A stretch of DNA of 64,000 nt from Gemmobacter nectariphilus (GTDB taxonomy: Bacteria; Pseudomonadota; Alphaproteobacteria; Rhodobacterales; Rhodobacteraceae): NCBI GenBank assembly GCA_020721445.1, contig DYMU01000001.1, positions 333,883 to 397,882 of the forward strand. Reading direction: 5' to 3'. Made by a program: the position numbers and the translations under genes. Each line of letters starts with the position of its first letter. Within the stretch, counting starts at the first letter, position 1. This document shows positions 57,115-64,000 of this stretch, piece after piece. Below the pieces are notes generated by a model. That model did not search any database. It worked only from the letters and a program-made list of their open reading frames with translations, and was not told the origin of the DNA.

Positions 57115-59433
57115 GTGCCTTCGTTTTCAACCACACTCGAGCAAGCCATCCACGGTGCCTTGGCCCTGGCCAATGCCCGTCGCCATGAACTCGCCACGCT
57201 GGAGCATCTTCTGCTGGCCCTGATCGACGAACCCGACGCCGCCCGCGTGATGAAGGCGTGCTCGGTCAATCTGGATGACCTGCGCAAGACGCTGCTGGAT
57301 TTCATCGACGATGATCTTTCCACATTGGTGACCGATGTCGAAGGGTCCGAGGCGGTTCCCACCGCGGCCTTCCAGCGTGTGATCCAGCGCGCGGCGATCC
57401 ACGTGCAATCGTCGGGCCGCAACGAAGTGACCGGCGCGAATGTGCTGGTCGCGATCTTTGCCGAACGCGAAAGCAACGCTGCCTATTTCCTGCAAGAACA
57501 GGACATGACCCGCTATGATGCGGTGAACTTCATCGCGCATGGCGTGGCCAAAGACCCGTCCTATGGCGAAAGCCGCCCGGTTCAGGGCGCCGAAGAACAT
57601 CATGAAACGCCAAAGGCCGAAGCCGGGGATGCCAAGGAATCGGCGCTGTCCAAGTATTGCGTCGATCTGAACGTCAAGGCCCTGAAGGGCGATGTTGACC
57701 CGCTGATCGGGCGTGAGGCCGAGGTGGAGCGTTGCATTCAGGTGCTGTGCCGCCGCCGCAAGAACAACCCTCTGCTGGTGGGCGATCCGGGCGTGGGCAA
57801 GACGGCGATCGCCGAAGGTCTGGCGTGGAAGATCATCAACAAGGAAGTGCCGGAAGTTCTGGCCCATGCAACGATCTTTTCGCTCGACATGGGCGCTTTG
57901 CTGGCCGGCACCCGCTATCGCGGCGACTTTGAAGAGCGTCTGAAAGCCGTTGTGAAAGAGATGGAGGATCACCCCGACGCGATCCTTTTCATCGACGAGA
58001 TTCACACGGTGATCGGTGCCGGTGCCACCAGTGGCGGCGCGATGGATGCATCCAACCTGCTGAAACCGGCGTTGCAGGGTGGCAAACTGCGCTGCATGGG
58101 GTCGACCACCTACAAGGAATTCCGTCAGCATTTTGAAAAGGACCGCGCCCTGTCGCGCCGGTTCCAGAAGATTGACGTGAATGAACCGTCGGTTCCCGAT
58201 GCGATCAAGATCCTGATGGGTCTGAAGCCGCACTTCGAGGAACACCACGACCTGCGCTATACCGCCGATGCGATCAAATCGGCGGTCGAACTGGCCAGCC
58301 GCTACATCAATGACCGCAAATTGCCCGACTCGGCGATTGACGTGATTGACGAGGCCGGGGCGGCACAGCACCTGCTGTCGGACGCCAAGCGCCGCAAGGT
58401 GATCGGCACAAAGGAAATCGAAGCGGTGGTGGCGAAAATCGCACGCATCCCGCCCAAGAATGTCTCGAAAGACGACGCAGAAACCCTGCGCGACCTGGAA
58501 AAGACACTCAAGCGCGTGGTGTTTGGCCAAGACAAGGCGGTGCAAGCCCTGTGCAGCGCCATCAAACTGGCCCGTGCCGGCCTGCGTGAGCCTGAAAAGC
58601 CGATTGGCAACTATCTGTTTGCCGGGCCAACCGGCGTGGGCAAGACCGAGGTCGCCAAGCAATTGGCCTCGTCGCTGGGCGTTGAACTGCTGCGCTTTGA
58701 CATGTCGGAATATATGGAAAAGCACGCAGTATCGCGTCTGATCGGTGCCCCACCCGGCTATGTCGGCTTTGATCAGGGCGGCATGCTGACTGACGGCATC
58801 GACCAGCACCCGCATTGCGTGCTGCTCTTGGACGAAATCGAAAAGGCGCACCCGGATGTCTATAACATCCTGTTGCAGGTGATGGATCACGGCAAGCTGA
58901 CCGATCATAACGGTCGCTCCGTCGATTTCCGCAATGTGATCCTGATCATGACCTCGAACGCCGGGGCCGCCGACATGCAGAAATCGGCCATCGGCTTTGG
59001 CCGTGACAAGCGGACCGGCGAAGACACCGCCGCGATCGAGCGGATCTTCACGCCCGAATTCCGCAACCGTCTGGATGCGGTGATCTCCTTCGCGCCACTG
59101 GGCAAAGAGGTCATCCTGCAGGTGGTCGAAAAGTTCGTGCTGCAACTCGAAGGCCAATTGCTGGACCGCGGCGTTCACATCGAACTGACGCCCGAGGCAG
59201 CGATCTGGCTGGGCGACAAGGGCTATGATGACAAGATGGGCGCACGCCCCCTGGGCCGGGTGATACAGGAACACATCAAAAAGCCACTGGCGGAAGAGTT
59301 GCTGTTTGGCAAGCTTGTCAAGGGCGGCGTGGTACGGGTCGCGGTCAAGGACGATGCGATCGTCCTGCTGATCGATGAGCCGCAAAAGCCGCGCCTCACC
59401 GGACAAAAGCCACCGCTGCTGACGGCGGAATGA
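57115..59433 (+). CDS. clpA: ATP-dependent Clp protease ATP-binding subunit ClpA
   Basis: A 772-residue AAA+ unfoldase that feeds proteins to ClpP. An N-terminal Clp_N domain (residues 1-145; [22 protein letters not shown]), then D1 with GDPGVGKTA (223-231) and D2 with GPTGVGKTE (around 505). There is no ClpB-type middle coiled coil. It starts at GTG with AGGAG 10 bases upstream; the frame is open 32 codons further but without family sequence. An adaptor gene clpS is not adjacent. Confidence 0.95.
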   Translation: MPSFSTTLEQAIHGALALANARRHELATLEHLLLALIDEPDAARVMKACSVNLDDLRKTLLDFIDDDLSTLVTDVEGSEAVPTAAFQRVIQRAAIHVQSSGRNEVTGANVLVAIFAERESNAAYFLQEQDMTRYDAVNFIAHGVAKDPSYGESRPVQGAEEHHETPKAEAGDAKESALSKYCVDLNVKALKGDVDPLIGREAEVERCIQVLCRRRKNNPLLVGDPGVGKTAIAEGLAWKIINKEVPEVLAHATIFSLDMGALLAGTRYRGDFEERLKAVVKEMEDHPDAILFIDEIHTVIGAGATSGGAMDASNLLKPALQGGKLRCMGSTTYKEFRQHFEKDRALSRRFQKIDVNEPSVPDAIKILMGLKPHFEEHHDLRYTADAIKSAVELASRYINDRKLPDSAIDVIDEAGAAQHLLSDAKRRKVIGTKEIEAVVAKIARIPPKNVSKDDAETLRDLEKTLKRVVFGQDKAVQALCSAIKLARAGLREPEKPIGNYLFAGPTGVGKTEVAKQLASSLGVELLRFDMSEYMEKHAVSRLIGAPPGYVGFDQGGMLTDGIDQHPHCVLLLDEIEKAHPDVYNILLQVMDHGKLTDHNGRSVDFRNVILIMTSNAGAADMQKSAIGFGRDKRTGEDTAAIERIFTPEFRNRLDAVISFAPLGKEVILQVVEKFVLQLEGQLLDRGVHIELTPEAAIWLGDKGYDDKMGARPLGRVIQEHIKKPLAEELLFGKLVKGGVVRVAVKDDAIVLLIDEPQKPRLTGQKPPLLTAE

Positions 59434-59458
59434 ACCGGATCTGACAGATACCGACATT

Positions 59459-59484
59459 GGCCCCTGCGCAAGCGGGGGCCTTTT
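59459..59484 (+). terminator. Terminator after clpA
   Basis: GGCCCCTGC-GCAA-GCGGGGGCC followed by TTTT, 25 bases after the clpA stop. Confidence 0.75.
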
Positions 59485-59581
59485 CACCTGCGATCCCGCG
59501 GCTCACCCTTCGCGCAACGGCATGCCCGACACCCGCCCCCGCCAATCTGCGCGTGACCCCATCAGCACCGGTGAGTCAGGG

Positions 59582-59645
59582 TTTCCTCTTGGCCCAAATA
59601 CCCCGGGGGGGCCGCGCATTTTGCGCGGCGGGGGCAGCGCCCCCT
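59582..59645. repeat. Interspersed CCAAATAC repeat, copy 4
   Basis: TTCCTCTTGGCCCAAATACC shares the first 22 bases with the copy at 22565-22613. It is followed by two small hairpins, CCGCGC-ATTTT-GCGCGG and GGGGGCAGCGCCCCC, ending at the stop of the OmpA-like gene. It fills the gap between convergent clpA and that gene. Confidence 0.6.
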
Positions 59646-61236
59646 ATCGCTCGGTCAGTTTCAATTCGATCCGGCGGTTTTGCTGACGCGCCGTCTCGTC
59701 CGATCCCGCCACCACGGGCCGGTACTCGCCAAAGCCGGTGGCGGCAAGGCGTTCAGGCGGAAAGCCCAGGTCCTCTTGCAAGAAGCGCACCACCGACAGC
59801 GCGCGGGCCTGCGACAGTTCCCAGTTGTCGGCAAAGTCTGCACCCCCCAACAATGGCACATTGTCAGTATGGCCATCGACGCGCAGGATCCAGTCAATGC
59901 CTTGGGGGATCTGCGCCCGCACATCGTTAAGGATGTCCACCACGCCGGCAATCTGGGTCCGGCCTTCGGCGGACAGATCGGCCGAGCCGGGCTGAAACAG
60001 CACCTCGCTGGAGAACACGAACCGGTCGCCCACCACCCGCACGCCTTCGCGGTCGGCCAGAAGCTGGCTGAGTTGGCCAAAGAAATCCGACCGGAACTTT
60101 GCAAGGTTCTGGTTCTCGGCCTCCAGCCGCTTGCGCTCGGCCTCTTCCAATTCAGCCCGGCGCTTCTGTTCGGCGGCGACCTGCGCAAGGGCTGCGTTCA
60201 ATTGGCTGCCAAGCGCTTCAAGCTGCACCTTGGCGGTGGCATCCTTTTGCTGCGCTTCGTTCAGCACGGCCTGAAGCCCGCCCAATTGCGCCCGCAGCGC
60301 CGTGATCTGCTCGTTCAGCAACGCCACACGCTGTGCCGCCTCGATCGACTTGGCCTGTTCGGCGGTCAAAGCCTGCTGTGCGGCCGCAAGGGCGGCGGCG
60401 CGGCTGTCGCCCGCCTGCGCGGCCTGTGCGGCCTGGGTCTGGGCGGCGGCCAACAGCAGCAGCATGTCTTCGGCGCGCTTGCGTTGTTCTTCCAGCGCCA
60501 GGGTCATGGCGGCAAGCGCGTCATCGGACCCTGCCAGTTTGGCGCGCAAGGCTTCCAACGCCGCCGCATCGACCAGACGCTCGGCCTCGGCTTCGCTTAA
60601 CGCGGCTTTGGTCTGGTCCAGTGCCGCCACATCAGCGGCATTCTTGCTGCGCAACTCTGCCAGCAGCGCCTCAAGCGCCTCGCGGCGGGCGGCGGCAAGC
60701 CGGGCGGTTTCGCTGGCCTGGTCGATCTCGTCCCGTGCCCGTGCAAGCGCCAGTTGCAGGGTGTCGCGCTCTGACACCACCGCCGCACGGGCGGCTTCCA
60801 ACTCGGCGGTGCTGGCGGTCAGATCGGCCACCTGCCCCCGCGCGGCATCACGTTCGGCCAGCAGGGTGGCCACCTGCGCCTCGAACGATGTGACGCGGGC
60901 CTCGGCCTGCGCCAACTGGCCGGTCAAGCCGCGCACAAGGGCAGCCTGCCGCGCGGCTTCGCCTTCGGATGCGGCCAGACCGGCGCGCAAGCTGCCGACC
61001 TCGGCCTGCAATTCACCCACCTTGGCGCGTTCCAGACCAAGGGCATCGGCAAGCGCTGCGACCTGCTCGGTCAGCGAGTCAAGCTCGCCATCCTGGGTGG
61101 AAATGGTTTCCTGCAACACTGATTGTACCACGGTAAAGATGGTCAGCACGAACATCAGCACCATCAACAGCGTGGTGACCGCATCGACAAACCCCGGCCA
61201 GATGATCGACGAATCGCGGCGGCGGGACAGGCGCAT
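59644..61236 (-). CDS. Inner-membrane coiled-coil protein with OmpA-like peptidoglycan-binding domain
   Basis: A 530-residue protein. One membrane helix (about 14-40: VDAVTTLLMVLMFVLTIFTV, with the Asp that stator subunits keep at its start). A very long Ala/Glu-rich coiled coil spans about 45-385. The C-terminal OmpA/MotB domain is near 400-530 (VLFQPGSADLSAEG, VDGHTDNVPLLGG, LSQARALSVVRFL, GFGEYRPV). It resembles MotB and the TolR/ExbD class in plan. With the MotA-like partner three bases upstream it may be an ion-driven stator-like complex tied to peptidoglycan. Confidence 0.85.
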   Translation of the reverse strand: MRLSRRRDSSIIWPGFVDAVTTLLMVLMFVLTIFTVVQSVLQETISTQDGELDSLTEQVAALADALGLERAKVGELQAEVGSLRAGLAASEGEAARQAALVRGLTGQLAQAEARVTSFEAQVATLLAERDAARGQVADLTASTAELEAARAAVVSERDTLQLALARARDEIDQASETARLAAARREALEALLAELRSKNAADVAALDQTKAALSEAEAERLVDAAALEALRAKLAGSDDALAAMTLALEEQRKRAEDMLLLLAAAQTQAAQAAQAGDSRAAALAAAQQALTAEQAKSIEAAQRVALLNEQITALRAQLGGLQAVLNEAQQKDATAKVQLEALGSQLNAALAQVAAEQKRRAELEEAERKRLEAENQNLAKFRSDFFGQLSQLLADREGVRVVGDRFVFSSEVLFQPGSADLSAEGRTQIAGVVDILNDVRAQIPQGIDWILRVDGHTDNVPLLGGADFADNWELSQARALSVVRFLQEDLGFPPERLAATGFGEYRPVVAGSDETARQQNRRIELKLTER

Positions 61237-61239
61237 GGT

Positions 61240-62445
61240 CTAGCGCCCCACGCCGGTGCGCGACAACTGTCGCACTGCGGCTGTCAGCGCCGAGATTTCG
61301 CCACGCAGGTCGGCCACGCTTTCCTGCCGCCCGGCCGAGATTTCTTCCAGGATGCGCAAAAGCTGCACGTCGATCGACCGCAGGCGCATCCGGCTTTCGG
61401 CATCCGGCTGGCTGCCGCCTTCGGCCCCGACAAGCGCTGCAATCAGCCGCTCCTGTCCCTCGGCGATCCGGGCAAGCGAGGCAGCCTGTCCGGCTTCGGC
61501 CTCCATCCGCTGCGTCAGCGCGCCGACGGCATCCGCAAGCTGGCCGATCCGTGCATCGACATTGCCGCGGGTAACCTCGGACTGGGCATAAAGGCCTTCC
61601 AGTGTTTCCATCTGCTGCACCATCTGGTCCAGCACCTGCGCAACCAAACTGCTTTCGCCTTCACCCTCTGCATCACCGCTGGAAAAGCCCAGGCGGGTGA
61701 TCGACGACAACCATTCTTCAAGTTCCCGGTAAAAGCGGTTCTGGCCATGGCCGGCAAACAGCTCCAGCAGCCCCACCACCAAAGACCCTGCCAGACCCAG
61801 AAGCGACGACGAAAACGCGGTGCCCATGCCGCCAAGCTGCGCCTCCAGCCCGCCCATCAGCTTGGCAAACACGTCAGAACCGCTTTCGCCCTGTTGCGGC
61901 GACAGCGAGCGGATGGTTTCCACCATCGCCGGCACCGATGTGGCAAGGCCATAGAACGTGCCCAAAAGACCAAGGAAGATCAGCAGGTTGGTCAGATAAC
62001 GCGTGATATCGCGCGCCTCGTCGATCCGGGTGGCAACCGAGTCGAGGATCGAGCGCGAGGACGACGCCGAAATCTGCATCTGCGCCCCGCGCGCCCGCAA
62101 CAGCGATGCAAGGGGGGCCAAAAGCCGGGGCGGCCGCAACGTGGACCCACCGGCCCCCCGGACAAAGCGTTCGATCCATGTCACCGAATTGATCAGGATC
62201 AGCACCTGCCAGAAACAGGTGATCACGCCCAGCAGAAACACAACGGCGATAAAGCCGTTCAACCACAGGTTTGACCGGAACACACCCAACAGGGGGCCAT
62301 GGATCAACCATGCCCCTGCCACCACCAGCCCGGCAATCACCAGCATGGTCACGATCTGCTGAATAGGCTGCGTGAAGGTCGCTGTCTTGCGCGCTCGTGC
62401 CACCCTGCGCGCGTCGGCTTTCGCCTCGGCCCTTGTCTGTTCCAT
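61240..62445 (-). CDS. MotA/TolQ/ExbB-type membrane protein
   Basis: A 401-residue protein. Two N-terminal membrane helices (about 33-50 and 65-85) and two more in the MotA/ExbB block (about 165-188 and 225-250; YLTNLLIFLGLLGTFYGLATSVPAMVETI and GLEAQLGGMGTAFSSSLLGLAGSLVVGLLEL). The C-terminal 120 residues are predicted helical. The start MEQTRAEAKADARR is preceded by a GGCAGG-type site. It is translated just before the OmpA-like partner, as in MotAB or TolQR pairs. Flagellar genes are absent. Confidence 0.83.
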   Translation of the reverse strand: MEQTRAEAKADARRVARARKTATFTQPIQQIVTMLVIAGLVVAGAWLIHGPLLGVFRSNLWLNGFIAVVFLLGVITCFWQVLILINSVTWIERFVRGAGGSTLRPPRLLAPLASLLRARGAQMQISASSSRSILDSVATRIDEARDITRYLTNLLIFLGLLGTFYGLATSVPAMVETIRSLSPQQGESGSDVFAKLMGGLEAQLGGMGTAFSSSLLGLAGSLVVGLLELFAGHGQNRFYRELEEWLSSITRLGFSSGDAEGEGESSLVAQVLDQMVQQMETLEGLYAQSEVTRGNVDARIGQLADAVGALTQRMEAEAGQAASLARIAEGQERLIAALVGAEGGSQPDAESRMRLRSIDVQLLRILEEISAGRQESVADLRGEISALTAAVRQLSRTGVGR

Positions 62446-62780
62446 CAGGCGCTGCCTGCCCCACTGTTCTTGATCGCTGTCACGATACGCGACGAACCCG
62501 CGACTGCCAAAGCAATTTTCCATGCGCACGGGCCAGTTAGCCTGCGTACGGCCGCACACGGCAGGCAGCGACGCCACGCAGGGCCCCGCCGTGATCGCCA
62601 GCCCGTCGGCAAGGCCAGCCTGGCCTGGCATTCAGATGGTCTGGCAACCGTTCGGCGACCGCAACATCAACGGTCCAGCCCCGTGACCTGCGGCGCCAGA
62701 GTCACAAACTGTCGATCACGTGACTGGCCCTTGTCTGATGCTGTCTTTACACAACAGGACAAGTCAAAAGCAAAGGCCCG
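62446..62780. other. Intergenic region between MotA-like and DUF2125 genes
   Basis: 335 bases with divergent genes on both sides. It includes the DUF2125 ribosome-binding site (AAAGG) and no clear promoter pair. An in-frame extension of the MotA-like gene runs here but lacks a Shine-Dalgarno sequence and family likeness. Confidence 0.4.
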
Positions 62781-63764
62781 ATGATGCGCAGATTTCTGGG
62801 GATTGCCGCTCTGATAACGGCATTGTGGTCGGGCTATTGGCTGATGGGCAAGACCGCGGTCGAGCGTGGCTTTGCCGCGGTTCTGTCGCAGGCACCGGCC
62901 AATGGCGTGCAGATCACCGAGGCGGGCCATTCGGTGGCAGGCTTTCCCGGCCGCTTTGGCCTGACCGTGACCGAACCGCACGTGGCCGATGCGCGCAGCA
63001 GTCTGGCGTGGCAGTCGCCCTTTGTTCAGGTGGCCTCGCTCAGTTACAAGCCGTGGCATGTGATTGCCGACTTCGCCCCCGAGCAGCGCCTGACAACGCC
63101 GCTGCAAGACATCAGCCTGCTGTCGGACCCGTTGCAGGCCAGCGTTGTGGTCAGCCCCGGTCCGGCGCTTGCACTGCAACAGATCACGCTGGCGGGCAGC
63201 GGCCTTGCGGCACGCTCCAGCCTTGGCTGGGCGGTGGCGGCGCAAGACCTGCGCTTTGCCCTGAACGCCGACCCGACCACCAGGGATGCCTACACGGTCG
63301 GGCTGGATGCGGCGAACGTGGCCCCCGACGCGGCCCTTGTGGCGCTGCTGCCAGACCTGCCTGCCGTGATCGAGGCCGCAAAACTGGATGCCGTGATCAG
63401 CCTGACCGCGCCGCTGGACCGCTTTGCCGCTGAAACCCGGCCGCGGCCAAGCGCGCTGCTGCTGCGCGAGATGTCGGTGACCTGGGGCGATCTGAGCGTG
63501 CTTGCCAGCGGCGATGTGACCTTGGTTGCCGGGGTTCCCGAAGGCCGCATCGACATTCGCGTGACCGGCTGGCGCCATCTGGTGACCTTTGCCACCACGA
63601 CCGGCCTGATCAAACCCGAAGTGGCCCCCACCGCCCTTGGCATGATGGAGGCCTATGCGTCAGGTTCGGGTGACCCCAATGTGCTGGCGATGCCACTGGT
63701 CTTTGCCAAGGGCCAGATGCGCCTTGGCCCGCTGCCGCTTGGCCCTGCCCCCCGCTTCGACTGA
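62781..63764 (+). CDS. DUF2125 domain-containing protein
   Basis: A 327-residue protein with an N-terminal membrane anchor or uncleaved signal (FLGIAALITALWSGYWLMG). The body starts HSVAGFPGRFGLTVTEP, then FVQVASLSYKPWHVIADF, typical of DUF2125, a family common in Alphaproteobacteria. Location is probably the periplasm. Function is unknown. It converges with the extensin-like gene by four bases. Confidence 0.85.
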   Translation: MMRRFLGIAALITALWSGYWLMGKTAVERGFAAVLSQAPANGVQITEAGHSVAGFPGRFGLTVTEPHVADARSSLAWQSPFVQVASLSYKPWHVIADFAPEQRLTTPLQDISLLSDPLQASVVVSPGPALALQQITLAGSGLAARSSLGWAVAAQDLRFALNADPTTRDAYTVGLDAANVAPDAALVALLPDLPAVIEAAKLDAVISLTAPLDRFAAETRPRPSALLLREMSVTWGDLSVLASGDVTLVAGVPEGRIDIRVTGWRHLVTFATTTGLIKPEVAPTALGMMEAYASGSGDPNVLAMPLVFAKGQMRLGPLPLGPAPRFD

Positions 63765-63768
63765 AGGC

Positions 63769-64000
63769 CTAGCGGCAGTAAGACCCGCTTCGGTGTTTCG
63801 CGGTGTCGAAATGCAAATGGTCTTCGTGCATGCCATCCGACCCCGGCCCCAGTGTGGTGCCAAAAATCCCGCAGGCGGCCTTGTGGGCCTTGCGCATGGG
63901 CTTGTCGAAATTTCGGGCCACCAACACCGATTTTCCGTTGGAAAAGGTAAAACCTGCAATGTCGATGGCGCGGCCCTTGCCGTGTTCGCTGACCTTGGCC
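63769..64000 (-). CDS. Extensin-like C-terminal domain protein, partial
   Basis: Only the C-terminal 76 codons are in the window; the 5' end is cut off. The visible sequence has SEHGKGRAIDIAGFT, FGTTLGPGSDGMHEDHLHFD and a final SYCR. These match the extensin-like C-terminal domain, which carries a peptidase-like His-Asp zinc site (as in D-Ala-D-Ala carboxypeptidase-like folds). It is probably an envelope protein. Confidence 0.8.
   Translation of the reverse strand, partial: AKVSEHGKGRAIDIAGFTFSNGKSVLVARNFDKPMRKAHKAACGIFGTTLGPGSDGMHEDHLHFDTAKHRSGSYCR

Noticed and set aside
59644..62445. Possible Zorya defence system (ZorA/ZorB) from the MotA-like and OmpA-like pair
   Set aside because: No ZorC, ZorD or ZorE genes follow, neighbours are housekeeping genes, and the long coiled coil is in the OmpA-like partner rather than in a ZorA-type tail.

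Overview
The window is GC-rich (roughly two thirds G+C by eye) and almost fully coding. It looks like a chromosomal segment of a Rhodobacteraceae-type alphaproteobacterium. The evidence is a bioMNY biotin transporter, an F1-only atpHAGDC operon without F0 genes, a suc/odh/lpd cluster, a PutA without the N-terminal DNA-binding domain, a groESL operon under a perfect CIRCE element, and many families typical of that group (FYDLN-acid protein, DUF2125, H-type lectin, GH28-related beta-helix protein, DUF294 and DUF4212 acetate-locus proteins). I saw no rRNA, CRISPR array, transposase or prophage block. One tRNA gene is present, tRNA-Ala(GGC).

Layout. 1-2.8 kb: end of a GabT-like aminotransferase, a glycine-zipper lipoprotein, bioMNY. 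3.0-5.5 kb: aroQ, then metF divergent from a MetR-like LysR gene with a candidate MetR box between them. 5.6-8.5 kb: a broken L,D-transpeptidase, a triple SH3-repeat periplasmic protein, a SuhB-like phosphatase and a rhomboid protease. 8.7-14.4 kb: putA, pepT and a methyltransferase. 14.5-24.0 kb: sucC, a small lipoprotein, sucD, a 45-residue membrane protein, sucA, sucB, an AT-richer orphan ORF, a MAPEG protein and lpdA. Four TGTGATCACA palindromes precede this cluster. 24.1-26.2 kb: a GntR/FCD regulator, a YgjP-type metallopeptidase, the FYDLN-acid protein and tRNA-Ala with its promoter and terminator.

26.2-36.0 kb is a tightly packed eight-gene minus-strand operon for acetate use: acs, adk, a DUF4212 small subunit, an ActP-like symporter, a cNMP/CBS/DUF294 protein, a small membrane protein, a CheY-like receiver, and a membrane protein that joins HAMP/PAS and degenerate kinase regions to a DEDDh exonuclease. 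Acs makes acetyl-CoA and AMP, Adk can recycle the AMP, and the symporter brings in the acid. The last five genes look regulatory or accessory, and this is the most interesting part of the window.

36.6-50.1 kb: a HugZ-like protein, the large beta-helix protein (possible head-spike or tailspike type), groESL, a TraB/GumN protein, ppaC, a HAD phosphatase, a MaoC hydratase, ribF, a YcgN-type protein, a threonine aldolase, a DsbA-fold isomerase, prs and an H-lectin protein. 50.2-55.1 kb: the F1 ATP synthase operon. 55.3-64.0 kb: a methyltransferase, a GloB-type hydrolase, clpA, a MotA-like/OmpA-like membrane pair, a DUF2125 protein and the end of an extensin-like gene. Short palindromic repeats with a CCAAATAC core lie in four intergenic gaps, always next to gene 3' ends.
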